DNA from: JACVRW01 sp034664105
GTDB lineage: Bacteria > Actinomycetota > Thermoleophilia > Solirubrobacterales > Thermoleophilaceae
Reading direction: 5' to 3'
Assembly (NCBI GenBank): GCA_034664105.1
Contig: JAXDIH010000157.1
Coordinates: 1 to 19,326, forward strand
Length of the DNA stretch: 19,326 bases
A model generated the notes under the pieces. That model saw only the letters and a program-made list of their open reading frames with translations. It was not told where the DNA came from and did no database searches. The position numbers were made by a program, and so were the translations under genes. Numbering within the stretch: position 1 is the stretch's first letter; each line of letters opens with the position of its first letter. Positions 1-7,223 of the stretch are shown here, one piece after another.

Positions 1-23
1 GCCCACCGGCGAAAACCTCGCCC

Positions 24-875
24 GTGACTCGAACGGGTACGACCGCACTAACTCTCTCCGACGAGATCCGTCAGCGCTTCGACGAGTTCTCGCGCTCGCA
101 GAAGGATGTCGGTCAGTACATCGTCGACCATCTGGAGGAGGCCGCCTTCCATACGGCCGAGGAGCTGGCCCGGCGGGCCAACACCTCCAGCTCGACCGTC
201 GTGCGCTTCGCGCAGGCGCTTGGCTTCGAGGGCTTCCCCGAGCTCCAGGCCGCCGCGCGCGACGAGTACCGCCGCGCCCGCGAGGGCGGGAACGGGGGAG
301 GGGACGTGGCCGGCGCGCCGCTCTTCCCGATCGACCAGACCGAGTTCGAGGCCGCGCTGGCAGCCGACCACGCCAATCTCGCCGAGACCGCCCGCAAGGT
401 GGACCGCGAGGAGGTGGCCGCGGCCGTCGACCTGATCTCGCACGCGGAGCGCATCGTCCTCTGCGGCACCGATCAGATGGCCTTCTTCGCGAGCTATCTG
501 CGCCACCTGCTGATGCTGCTGGACCTGCGCGCCGAGGTGGTGGCGTCGCCGAGCCAGGAGAACCTCGCCAAGCTCGGGCGCGTGCACGACAAGACCGTGA
601 TGATCGGCTTCTCTGCCGGCCGCCCGCACCCGCTGGTCGTGCGAGCCATGAAGCTCGCCCGCAACCGCCACGCCGCGACGATCGCGATCGCCGATGCGAC
701 CCTCTCGGAGGTGGCCAAGCTGGCCGACCACCGGCTCTACTACTCGTCGAACGGCCCCGCCTTCGTGCGTTCGCACTCGGCGCTGCTCGGGCTCATCCAG
801 GCACTCGCCTACGGCGTATACGCCATGGACGAGCCGGCCTACGCCGACCGCATCAAGGCCTTCCGTTTGAAGTAG
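24..875 (+). CDS. RpiR/MurR-family transcriptional regulator (HTH + SIS)
   Basis: Predicted 283-residue DNA-binding regulator, close to the usual RpiR length. Residues about 12-90 fit the family HTH_6 domain: an 'SQKDVGQYIVDHLEEAAFHT' segment, then 'AEELARRANTSSSTVVRFAQ' as the helix-turn-helix, then 'LGFEGFPELQ'. Residues about 120-265 look like an SIS sugar-phosphate-binding domain (IVLCGTDQMAFFASYL; VMIGFSAGRPHPLV). The usual small/Ser-rich ligand loops are altered: GTDQMA stands where GxGSS is common, and FSAGR where SxSG is common, so the effector may differ from the standard sugar phosphates. The GTG at 24 gives the expected N-terminus; only 23 bases lie upstream, so its promoter is not visible. 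It is followed in the same frame by the secreted hydrolase gene and then pdxS. A role in controlling either is possible but not shown. Family call is firm; target and ligand are unknown. Confidence 0.88.
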   Translation: MTRTGTTALTLSDEIRQRFDEFSRSQKDVGQYIVDHLEEAAFHTAEELARRANTSSSTVVRFAQALGFEGFPELQAAARDEYRRAREGGNGGGDVAGAPLFPIDQTEFEAALAADHANLAETARKVDREEVAAAVDLISHAERIVLCGTDQMAFFASYLRHLLMLLDLRAEVVASPSQENLAKLGRVHDKTVMIGFSAGRPHPLVVRAMKLARNRHAATIAIADATLSEVAKLADHRLYYSSNGPAFVRSHSALLGLIQALAYGVYAMDEPAYADRIKAFRLK

Positions 876-878
876 TGT
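873..878 (+). promoter_or_regulatory. Candidate -10 (TAGTGT) for the secreted hydrolase gene
   Basis: TAGTGT lies 9 bases before the GTG at 888, a spacing that fits a leaderless or nearly leaderless start. Its first three bases are the TAG stop of the upstream regulator, so the match is partly forced by that codon. No clear -35 is visible. Moderate to low confidence. Confidence 0.35.
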
Positions 879-900
879 CCCCTCCCGGTGAGGAGGGGAC
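877..900 (+). promoter_or_regulatory. Perfect 9-bp hairpin with the start codon in its loop
   Basis: GTCCCCTCC (877-885) and GGAGGGGAC (892-900) are exact reverse complements separated by the six bases CGGTGA, which contain the GTG start codon (888-890) of the downstream gene. No T-run follows, so it is not a classical intrinsic terminator, though it could still slow or end readthrough from the regulator gene. On a readthrough mRNA the hairpin would enclose the start codon. A transcript starting near 885-888 would lack the left arm. The structure is seen directly; its function is inference. Confidence 0.5.
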
Positions 901-2885
901 TGCTTACCGCCGCGCTCTGCGCGATCTTGCTGGGTCTCGCCGGCCCCGTCCAGGCGGCGCCGCGTGGTTGCGACCCGTTCGACAAGGCCGCTTGCCTGCT
1001 GCCCTGGCCGAACGACTACTTCCGCAAGCACGGCCACCTGGCGCTGACCAACGCGCAGATGCCGCGCAGCACCGACGGCAAGCCGATCCAGGCGCGCGAC
1101 TACAACTGGTCGGACGGCTTCAGCCCCGGTCAGATCATCGTGACGCTGGTGCCGGGGCTCGACCTGAAGCGCTCAGGGGCGGCGCCGGTGACCGACATCG
1201 GGCGCTCGCTGAAGCGGCGGCAGCCGATCGTGGTGATCGACGCCAAGACCGGCAAGCGGCAGCTGATCTGGTCCGAGCTGAACATGATGGCCACGAACCC
1301 CAGGAAGCGGACGCTCAACATCCATCCGGGGATCGGCTGGCGCGAGGGGCACCGCTACATCGTGGCCCTGCGCAACCTCGAGCGCTCGGACGGCAGCACG
1401 ATCAAGGCGCCACGGGCGTTCCGCGTCTACCGCGACGGCCTGCCCGGCCGCAGCCGCGCGGTGGACCGCCGCGATCCCCACATGCAGGACATCTTCAGCC
1501 GCCTCGACGACGCCGGGATCAACCCGGGCGAGCTGTACATGGCCTGGGACTTCACGATCGCCAGCCGCAAGGGGCTGACCCAGCGGCTGCTGTCGATCCG
1601 CGACCGCTCGTTCGGCGCGCTCGGCGACCGTAAGCTGGGCGACCTGAAGGTCGCCGGCAAGCCGCCGGCGTTCAACATCGCCGAGGCGCGCGACATCGCG
1701 GGCCTCGCCGCCCGCCGCGTCAGCGGCACGGTGGACGTGCCGTGCTGGCTGAACAAGCCGGGCTGCCCGCCCGGCTCGCGCTTCAAGCTGAACCGCCGCG
1801 GCCTGCCCGTGCGGAAGCCCGGGAACGTGCAGAAGGCGCGCTTCGTGTGCATCGTGCCGGCGTCCTCGGCCACTACGCCGGCGCGCCCACTGCTGTTCGG
1901 TCACGGGCTGTTCCAGAACGAGACGGCCGTGGACGCGATCGCGGCGCTGGCGGTGCTGTCGAACGCCGTGATCTGCGGCACCAACTTCACGGGCATGGCC
2001 GAGGAAGACCTGGCCAATGCGGCGAACGTGTCCGGCGACCTGTCTCGCTTCCCGACCATGGCGGACCGCCTGCAGCAGGGCATCCTCAACTTCATGTTCC
2101 TGGGGCGGCTGATGATCCACCCGCAGGGCTTCTCGTCGAACCCGGAGTTCGCGGGCCGGATCGACACCCACCGGCTGTTCTACGCCGGCGCCAGCCTCGG
2201 CGGGATCATCGGCGGCGCGCTCACGTCCGTGGCGCCGGACTTCACACGCTCCGCCCTGATCGTGCCCGGCTTGCGGTTCAGCCTGCTGCTCACGCGCAGC
2301 AGCCAGTTCCCGACCTTCGGCAAGGTGCTCTACCTGAAGTACACGGACCCGGTGGACCAGTCGCTGGTCAACTCGTTCATCCAGGTGCTCTGGGACCGCG
2401 GGGAGGCCAACGGCTACGTCTACCACATGGTGCGCGACCCGCTGCCGGACACGCCCGCGAAGACCGTGCTGCTGCACGAGGCGTTCGGCGACCACCAGGT
2501 GTCGAACGTAGCCACCGAGACCGAGGCGCGCATCATCGGCGCGCGCCTGCGCACGCCCGCGCTCGACCCCGGCCGCAGCCGCGACCGCCAGCCGTTCTAC
2601 GGCATCAAGCCGATACCGAGCTATCCGTGGAAGGGCAACGCGCTCGCGGTCTTCGACATCGGGCCGCTGCGACCGCCCGGCTGCGGCGGCGCCGCCTGCA
2701 TGGGCACGCCGCCCGCCCCGATCGACAACGAGCCGCCCCTGATCGGCGTGGACCCGCACGACAAGACGCCGCTCGACCTGAAGGCGGTGTTCCAGTTCAC
2801 GAACTTCCTCGCGGAGGACGGCGCCTTCGTCGATACCTGCGACAAGGGCAAGCCCTGCTACGCCCTGGGCTGGACCGGGCCGTAG
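888..2885 (+). CDS. Secreted alpha/beta-hydrolase-like protein
   Basis: 665 residues with a clear signal peptide: MRRG, a hydrophobic stretch at residues 5-19, and a likely signal peptidase I site after VQA (residue 23). It should be exported. The mature start (CDPFDKAACLLPWPNDYF) resembles large secreted proteins of uncharacterised function in actinobacteria and deltaproteobacteria, from memory and not from a search. An alpha/beta-hydrolase core is supported by 'LLFGHGLFQNE', a nucleophile-elbow motif GASLGG with Ser436, and a late GDHQVSN with candidate catalytic His536; the acid residue is not clear. Several closely spaced Cys pairs (C28/C36, CWLNKPGC, CGGAAC, CDKGKPC) fit an extracytoplasmic disulfide-bearing fold. 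The GTG at 888 is the only good start, because the same-frame upstream stop is at 873-875. Substrate unknown: esterase, lipase or peptidase are all possible. Confidence 0.75.
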   Translation: MRRGLLTAALCAILLGLAGPVQAAPRGCDPFDKAACLLPWPNDYFRKHGHLALTNAQMPRSTDGKPIQARDYNWSDGFSPGQIIVTLVPGLDLKRSGAAPVTDIGRSLKRRQPIVVIDAKTGKRQLIWSELNMMATNPRKRTLNIHPGIGWREGHRYIVALRNLERSDGSTIKAPRAFRVYRDGLPGRSRAVDRRDPHMQDIFSRLDDAGINPGELYMAWDFTIASRKGLTQRLLSIRDRSFGALGDRKLGDLKVAGKPPAFNIAEARDIAGLAARRVSGTVDVPCWLNKPGCPPGSRFKLNRRGLPVRKPGNVQKARFVCIVPASSATTPARPLLFGHGLFQNETAVDAIAALAVLSNAVICGTNFTGMAEEDLANAANVSGDLSRFPTMADRLQQGILNFMFLGRLMIHPQGFSSNPEFAGRIDTHRLFYAGASLGGIIGGALTSVAPDFTRSALIVPGLRFSLLLTRSSQFPTFGKVLYLKYTDPVDQSLVNSFIQVLWDRGEANGYVYHMVRDPLPDTPAKTVLLHEAFGDHQVSNVATETEARIIGARLRTPALDPGRSRDRQPFYGIKPIPSYPWKGNALAVFDIGPLRPPGCGGAACMGTPPAPIDNEPPLIGVDPHDKTPLDLKAVFQFTNFLAEDGAFVDTCDKGKPCYALGWTGP

Positions 2886-2907
2886 CCGCCCGGGCGGCCC
2901 GGCTGGT

Positions 2908-2913
2908 TATCCT
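2908..2913 (+). promoter_or_regulatory. Candidate -10 (TATCCT) upstream of pdxS
   Basis: TATCCT lies 10 bases before the pdxS ATG at 2924 in an otherwise GC-rich 38-base gap. There is no good Shine-Dalgarno sequence, so a very short leader or none is likely. No convincing -35 is visible. Confidence 0.4.
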
Positions 2914-2923
2914 CTCCAGGCAC

Positions 2924-3808
2924 ATGGAAACCGGGACATTTCGAGTCAAGGCCGGGCTCGCCGAGATGCTCAAGGGCGGCGTGATCATGGACGTGGTCGA
3001 CGCCGACCAGGCGAAGATTGCAGAGGACGCGGGAGCGGTGGCCGTAATGGCCCTGGAGCGCGTGCCGGCCGACATCCGCGCCGACGGCGGCGTGGCCCGC
3101 ATGTCCGATCCCACGATGATCGTCGGGATCCAGGAGGCCGTGTCCATCCCGGTGATGGCAAAGGCCCGCATCGGCCATTTCGTCGAGGCCCAGGTGCTCG
3201 AGGCACTCGAGGTGGACTACATCGACGAGTCCGAGGTGCTGACCCCCGCCGACGAGGCGCACCACATCGACAAGTGGCGGTTCAAGGTGCCGTTCGTCTG
3301 CGGCGCCACCAACCTGGGCGAGGCGCTGCGGCGGATCGCCGAGGGCGCCGCGATGATCCGCTCGAAGGGGGAGGCGGGCACCGGCAACGTCGTCGAGGCC
3401 GTGCGCCACATCCGCCTGATCACGGGCGAGATCCGGCGCCTGAGCTCGCTCAGCCCGATGGAGCTGCCGGCGGCGGCGAAGGACCTGCAGGCCCCGCTGG
3501 AGCTGGTACGCGACGTGGCCGAGCAGGCGCGGCTGCCGGTCGTGCTGTTCTGCGCGGGTGGGATCGCCACTCCCGCCGACGCCGCGCTGATGATGCAGCT
3601 CGGCGCCGAGGGCAACTTCGTCGGATCGGGCATCTTCAAGTCGTCCGATCCCGCCACCCGGGCGCGGGCGATCGTCGAGGCGACCACGCATTTCGACGAC
3701 CCCGAGCGCGTGGCCGCGGCCTCGCGCGAGCTTGGCGAGGCCATGCCGGGCATCGAGATCGGCAACCTCGAGGCCAACGGCGGGCTGCTGCAAAAGCGGG
3801 GTTGGTGA
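2924..3808 (+). CDS. pdxS: Pyridoxal 5'-phosphate synthase subunit PdxS
   Basis: 294 residues, the standard PdxS length. PdxS forms the (beta/alpha)8 synthase ring that combines ribose 5-phosphate, glyceraldehyde 3-phosphate and ammonia into PLP, the cofactor form of vitamin B6; it is cytosolic. Diagnostic motifs are intact: GGVIMDVVDADQA (catalytic-site Asp23), PVMAKARIGHFVEAQ with Lys80 (ribose-binding Schiff base), RSKGEAGTGN with Lys148 (second lysine), and FVGSGIFKS near the C-terminus. These correspond to B. subtilis D24, K81 and K149. The ATG at 2924 starts the canonical METGTFRVK N-terminus; the frame stays open far upstream, but that part has no family similarity. Its TGA overlaps the pdxT GTG (GTGA), which implies coupled translation of the two PLP synthase subunits. 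Confidence 0.98.
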   Translation: METGTFRVKAGLAEMLKGGVIMDVVDADQAKIAEDAGAVAVMALERVPADIRADGGVARMSDPTMIVGIQEAVSIPVMAKARIGHFVEAQVLEALEVDYIDESEVLTPADEAHHIDKWRFKVPFVCGATNLGEALRRIAEGAAMIRSKGEAGTGNVVEAVRHIRLITGEIRRLSSLSPMELPAAAKDLQAPLELVRDVAEQARLPVVLFCAGGIATPADAALMMQLGAEGNFVGSGIFKSSDPATRARAIVEATTHFDDPERVAAASRELGEAMPGIEIGNLEANGGLLQKRGW

Positions 3809-4359
3809 GCCCGCCCCTGATTGGGGTGCTGGCCCTGCAGGGCGGCTTCCAGGCGCACGCGAAGGCGCTGGAGGAGCTGGGCGCCCAGACGCGCATCGTG
3901 CGCGTGCCCGCGGACCTCGAGGGGCTCGACGGGCTGGTGATCCCGGGCGGCGAGAGCACGACGATGACGCTTGGAATCGAGCGGGAGCGGCTGGCCGAGC
4001 CGCTGCGCGAGTTCGTGCGCAGCGGGCGCCCGACGCTCGGCACCTGCGCCGGCCTGATCATGCTCGACCGCAACCACCTCGGGCTGCTCGACGTGAGCGT
4101 GCGCCGCAACGCCTTCGGCCGTCAGATTGGCTCGTTCGAGGCCGACCTCGACTTCGAGGGCCAGTCGCTGCACGCGGTGTTCATCCGCGCGCCGTGGGTG
4201 GAGGAGCACGGCGACGAGGTGGAGGTGCTCGCCGAGGTCGACGGGCACCCCGTCGCGGTAAGGGAGGGGAACGTGCTCGCGGTGGCCTTCCATCCGGAGC
4301 TGACCGACGAGCGCCGGTTGCACCGCTGGCTGCTCGATCACGCGCAGGTCGCCGCATGA
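3805..4359 (+). CDS. pdxT: Pyridoxal 5'-phosphate synthase glutaminase subunit PdxT
   Basis: 184 residues, a class I glutamine amidotransferase that hydrolyses glutamine and channels ammonia to PdxS. Visible features: IGVLALQGGFQAH at the start, the GGES loop (residues 48-51), the nucleophile Cys81 in GTCAGLIML, and the His163/Glu165 pair in AFHPELT completing the triad. The chosen start is GTG 3805, overlapping the pdxS stop by four bases; TTG 3802 is in the same frame and would add one residue. Its own stop overlaps the next ATG (ATGA at 4356-4359), so the aminopeptidase downstream is likely translated from the same mRNA. Confidence 0.97.
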   Translation: MSPPLIGVLALQGGFQAHAKALEELGAQTRIVRVPADLEGLDGLVIPGGESTTMTLGIERERLAEPLREFVRSGRPTLGTCAGLIMLDRNHLGLLDVSVRRNAFGRQIGSFEADLDFEGQSLHAVFIRAPWVEEHGDEVEVLAEVDGHPVAVREGNVLAVAFHPELTDERRLHRWLLDHAQVAA

Positions 4360-5459
4360 GGGACAGCCGCGCCGATGCGCTCGCCCAGATCCTGGTGCGC
4401 TACTCCACCAGGGTCGGCAAGGGCGACATCTGCGTGATCCAGTCCACCACGCCGGCCGAGGTGCTCGTCCAAGCGGTCTACGAGGAGGTCCTGCGCGCCG
4501 GCGGGCTGCCGATCCTCCAGATGACGACCGAGGGCGCCCAGGCCGCCTTCTTCGACCTCGCCGGCGACGAGCAGCTCGACTGGGTGCCGCCGACCTCGGA
4601 GTGGGTGGCGGAGAACGCAGACGCGCGCATCGCGATCATGGCCGACGTCAACGCGCGCGAGCTGTCGCAGACCGAACCGAAGAAGCAGGCGCGCGTGTCC
4701 AGGGCCCGCCAGGGGCTGATGGAGACCTCGATGAAGCGGTCCGCCGCCGGGGAGTACCGCTGGGCGCTCACGCTGTTCCCCACGCACGCGTACGCGAGCG
4801 AGGCTGGCATGTCGCTGCGCGCCTACGAGGACTTCTACTACGCGGCCTGCCTGGCCACCGACGCCGAGCCGGTGACCGCCTGGGAGCGCCAGTCCGACGA
4901 GGTCAAGCGGCTGGCCGAGTGGATCGAGGGCAAGGAGCAGGTCCACGTCACCGCGCCCGGCACCGACATCACGCTGGGCGTGTCCGGTCGCCACTGGATC
5001 CCGTGCGTCGGCGAGCACAACATGCCCGACGGCGAGTTCTTCACCGGTCCGGTCGAGGACTCGGTCAACGGCGAGATCAGCTTCTCGTTCCCGGCCAGCT
5101 ACGGCGGCCGCACCGTGTCGGGCGTGCGCCTGCGCTTCGAGGACGGCAAGGTGGTGGACGCCTCGGCGGAGCAGGGCGAAGAGTTCCTGATCGAGATGCT
5201 CGACACCGACGAGGGCGCGCGCAGGCTGGGCGAGCTCGGCATCGGCACCAACTACGGGATCTCCACCGGCACCAAGGAGATCCTGCTGGACGAGAAGATC
5301 GGCGGCACGGTCCACATGGCGGTCGGGATGAGCTACCCCGAGACCGGCGGCACCAACAACTCGGCGGTGCACTGGGACATGGTCTGCGACCTGCGCGCCG
5401 GCGGGGCGCTCGTGGTCGACGGCACCGAGCTCCAGCGCGACGGCAAGTTCCTGGTCTAG
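4356..5459 (+). CDS. M29-family metallo-aminopeptidase (AmpS/aminopeptidase T type)
   Basis: 367 residues, slightly shorter than the roughly 400-410 of thermophilic M29 enzymes. The family removes N-terminal residues from peptides using two metal ions. Expected metal and catalytic residues are present: Glu227 in NMPDGEFFTGP, Glu313 in DEKIGG, His320 in GTVHMAVG, Tyr327 in MSYPET, and His339/Asp341 in AVHWDM. No signal peptide or membrane segment is seen, so it is probably cytosolic. The ATG at 4356 overlaps the pdxT stop and gives a sensible N-terminus; the same frame is open upstream but only as an out-of-frame copy of pdxT sequence. Co-transcription with PLP synthesis is likely, but the sequence does not explain a functional link. 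Confidence 0.93.
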   Translation: MRDSRADALAQILVRYSTRVGKGDICVIQSTTPAEVLVQAVYEEVLRAGGLPILQMTTEGAQAAFFDLAGDEQLDWVPPTSEWVAENADARIAIMADVNARELSQTEPKKQARVSRARQGLMETSMKRSAAGEYRWALTLFPTHAYASEAGMSLRAYEDFYYAACLATDAEPVTAWERQSDEVKRLAEWIEGKEQVHVTAPGTDITLGVSGRHWIPCVGEHNMPDGEFFTGPVEDSVNGEISFSFPASYGGRTVSGVRLRFEDGKVVDASAEQGEEFLIEMLDTDEGARRLGELGIGTNYGISTGTKEILLDEKIGGTVHMAVGMSYPETGGTNNSAVHWDMVCDLRAGGALVVDGTELQRDGKFLV

Positions 5460-5464
5460 AGACG

Positions 5465-5498
5465 GCCTGCTTCGCGGCTCGCTTCTGCCCGAGCAGGC
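5465..5498 (+). terminator. Weak hairpin after the pdxS-pdxT-aminopeptidase unit
   Basis: GCCTGCT (5465-5471) pairs with AGCAGGC (5492-5498) across a 20-base loop, just after the aminopeptidase stop. There is no T-run, so an intrinsic terminator is unproven. The rest of the 117-base gap (5460-5576) holds only the yebC promoter candidate. Confidence 0.25.
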
Positions 5499-5562
5499 GT
5501 GGACGTGGTCGGCTGGCGTACCCGGGAGCCACTGGACGCGCGGTGGTTTCCCCGCTCCCGAG

Positions 5563-5568
5563 TAGGCT
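5563..5568 (+). promoter_or_regulatory. Candidate -10 (TAGGCT) upstream of yebC
   Basis: TAGGCT lies 8 bases before the yebC ATG at 5577. No Shine-Dalgarno is present in between, which fits a leaderless or near-leaderless transcript. It supports starting yebC at 5577 and not further upstream. Confidence 0.45.
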
Positions 5569-5576
5569 TGATCGCG

Positions 5577-6329
5577 ATGGCCGGACACTCCAAATGGGCA
5601 TCGATCAAGCACAAGAAGAAGGCCGTTGACGCCAAGCGCGGCGCGCTGTTCACGAAGCTGACGCGGGCGATCACGGTCGCCGCTCGTGAGGGCGGGGGAG
5701 ACCCCGATGGCAACCCGGCACTGGCGCTCGCGATCCAGAAGGCCCGGGACGCCTCGATGCCGAAGGACAACATCGAGCGCGCGGTGGCCAAGGGCACCGG
5801 TGCGGACGCCGACGCCGACGCCTACGAGGCCGTGCTCTACGAGGGCTACGGTCCTGGGGGCGTGGCGATCCTGGTCGAGGCGCTGACCGACAACCGCAAC
5901 CGCACCGGCTCCGAGATCCGCCACGCCTTCACGAGCCACGGCGGCAACCTGGGCGAGCCCGGCTCGGTGGCGTGGACCTTCGAGAAGAAGGGCGAGATCG
6001 TCGTGGACGGCGGCCGCTACTCCGAGGACGACCTGCTGCCGGCGATCGACGCGGGCGCCGAGGACGTGGCCCTGGACGGCGACGTGTGGGAGATCGTGAC
6101 CGGACCGAGCGAGCTGCAGGCCGTGCGCGAGGCGCTCACGGCCGAGGGCGTGGAGGTCGAGTCCTCCGAGCTGGTCCAGCGCCCGACCACGCGCACGCCG
6201 GTAGACGAGGAGCGCGTGCGCACCCTGATGAACCTGCTCGAGGCGCTGGAGGACAACGACGACGTGCAGGGCGTGCACGCCAATTTCGACGTGGACGCCG
6301 AAGTGCTGGAGCGGGTGGCGGCGGCCTAG
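5577..6329 (+). CDS. yebC: YebC/PmpR-family protein
   Basis: 250 residues, the normal family length. YebC-type proteins have been described as DNA-binding regulators (PmpR, next to ruv genes in many bacteria), and relatives act as translation factors relieving ribosome stalling on proline stretches; which role applies here cannot be read from sequence. The hallmark start MAGHSKWASIKHKKKAVDAKR is intact, followed by FTKLTRAITVAAREGG, NPALALAIQKARDASMPKDNIERA and YEGYGPGGVAILVEALTDNRNRT. The frame continues 26 codons further upstream, but that extension has no family match and would pass through the promoter candidate, so ATG 5577 is chosen. It sits before ruvCAB, its usual position. Confidence 0.97.
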   Translation: MAGHSKWASIKHKKKAVDAKRGALFTKLTRAITVAAREGGGDPDGNPALALAIQKARDASMPKDNIERAVAKGTGADADADAYEAVLYEGYGPGGVAILVEALTDNRNRTGSEIRHAFTSHGGNLGEPGSVAWTFEKKGEIVVDGGRYSEDDLLPAIDAGAEDVALDGDVWEIVTGPSELQAVREALTAEGVEVESSELVQRPTTRTPVDEERVRTLMNLLEALEDNDDVQGVHANFDVDAEVLERVAAA

Positions 6330-6330
6330 C

Positions 6331-6681
6331 GTGGCGGCCCGCTACGGGGCGGCGAGCTTCTGGATCGTCGCCGGAGCGATGCACTTCGTGATCCCGCGCA
6401 GCTATCAGGCGATCGTCCCGCCGCGCCTCGCACGCTGGCGGCGCGAGCTGGTCGTGGCCAGCGGAGTCGCCGAGATCGCGGGCGGGCTGGCCGTGCTGCC
6501 GGACAGCACCCGGCGGGGTGCCCGCTGGTGGCTGCTGGCCACGCTGGCCGCCGTCTACCCGGCGAATATCCACATGGCGGTCAACTCGAAGGACTTCGCG
6601 AACATCCCGGCACCGGCCCTGTGGGCTCGGCTGCCCGTGCAATTCCTCTTCGGCTGGATCACCTGGCGAGGCACGCGCTAG
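6331..6681 (+). CDS. Small DoxX-like membrane protein
   Basis: 116 residues starting with GTG one base after the yebC stop, so almost certainly in the same mRNA. Four hydrophobic segments are visible: about residues 4-20 (GAASFWIVAGAMHFVIP), 36-54 (VVASGVAEIAGGLAVL), 64-83 (WWLLATLAAVYPANIHMAV) and 96-112 (LWARLPVQFLFGWITW). The pattern 'AGAMHFVIPRSYQAIVPP' and 'SGVAEIAGGL' is typical of DoxX-like four-helix membrane proteins. Members are poorly characterised; no catalytic motif is seen. The function here is unknown. Confidence 0.8.
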   Translation: MAARYGAASFWIVAGAMHFVIPRSYQAIVPPRLARWRRELVVASGVAEIAGGLAVLPDSTRRGARWWLLATLAAVYPANIHMAVNSKDFANIPAPALWARLPVQFLFGWITWRGTR

Positions 6682-6699
6682 GGGGAGGCGTCCGCCCCC
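6681..6699 (+). terminator. GC-rich hairpin between the DoxX-like gene and ruvC
   Basis: GGGGG (6681-6685) pairs with CCCCC (6695-6699), with two further inner G-C pairs after an A/G mismatch and a 3-base loop. It begins at the last base of the stop codon. No T-run follows, so it may only attenuate readthrough into ruvC. Confidence 0.3.
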
Positions 6700-6718
6700 G
6701 CGCGCAGAATCTTCGTCA

Positions 6719-7210
6719 TTGGTGATCGTCCTCGGCATCGACCCGGGCACCGCGAACACGGGCTACGGGGTGGTTGTCTCGCGCGGCAGCACGCTGGCGG
6801 CGCTCGATGGCGGCGTGATCGAGACGCGGGCGGGTGCGCCGGTGGAGCGGCGCCTGGCCGAGATCCACGCGCGCGTCTGCGACCTGATCGCCGAGCACCG
6901 GCCGGCCGCCGTCGCGATCGAGGACCTCTACTTCGGCCGCAACGTCCACTCCGCCTTCGCCGTCGGTCAGGCGCGCGGGGTCGTCTTGCTGTCCGCCGGC
7001 ATGGCCGGCGTGCCCTGCTTCTCCTACACCCCGCAGGCGGTCAAGCAGGCGGTCTGCGGCTCCGGATCCGCCGCCAAGGACCAGGTCCAGCGCATGGTCG
7101 GCACGCTGCTTTCGCTGGCCGAGCCGCCGGAGCCGGACCACGCCGCCGACGCCCTGGCGGTGGCGATCTGCCACGCCAACGGCGCGCCGCTGAGGGCGGC
7201 GCTCGGATGA
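6719..7210 (+). CDS. ruvC: Holliday junction resolvase RuvC
   Basis: 163 residues from TTG 6719, or 162 from GTG 6722; the two starts differ by one residue and I cannot separate them. RuvC is the dimeric endonuclease that cuts four-way junctions made during recombination, working with RuvAB. Numbering from GTG 6722, the RNase H-like acidic residues are all visible: Asp7 in GIDPGTANTGYG, Glu67 in IEDLYFG, and Asp139/His140 plus Asp143 in PDHAADALAVAICH. The length is slightly short of E. coli RuvC (173) but complete. A CAGAAT eight bases before the TTG could be a weak -10. It is linked to ruvA by a 13-base gap. Confidence 0.97.
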   Translation: MVIVLGIDPGTANTGYGVVVSRGSTLAALDGGVIETRAGAPVERRLAEIHARVCDLIAEHRPAAVAIEDLYFGRNVHSAFAVGQARGVVLLSAGMAGVPCFSYTPQAVKQAVCGSGSAAKDQVQRMVGTLLSLAEPPEPDHAADALAVAICHANGAPLRAALG

Positions 7211-7223
7211 GCGGGTCGCGCTC

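Noticed and set aside
1173..2759. A 528-codon minus-strand open frame opposite the secreted hydrolase
   Set aside because: Arg/Ala/His-rich shadow translation; the plus strand has a signal peptide and hydrolase motifs.
5499..5576. A 26-codon upstream extension of yebC
   Set aside because: The family begins at MAGHSKW; the extension crosses a promoter candidate and has no similarity to YebC.
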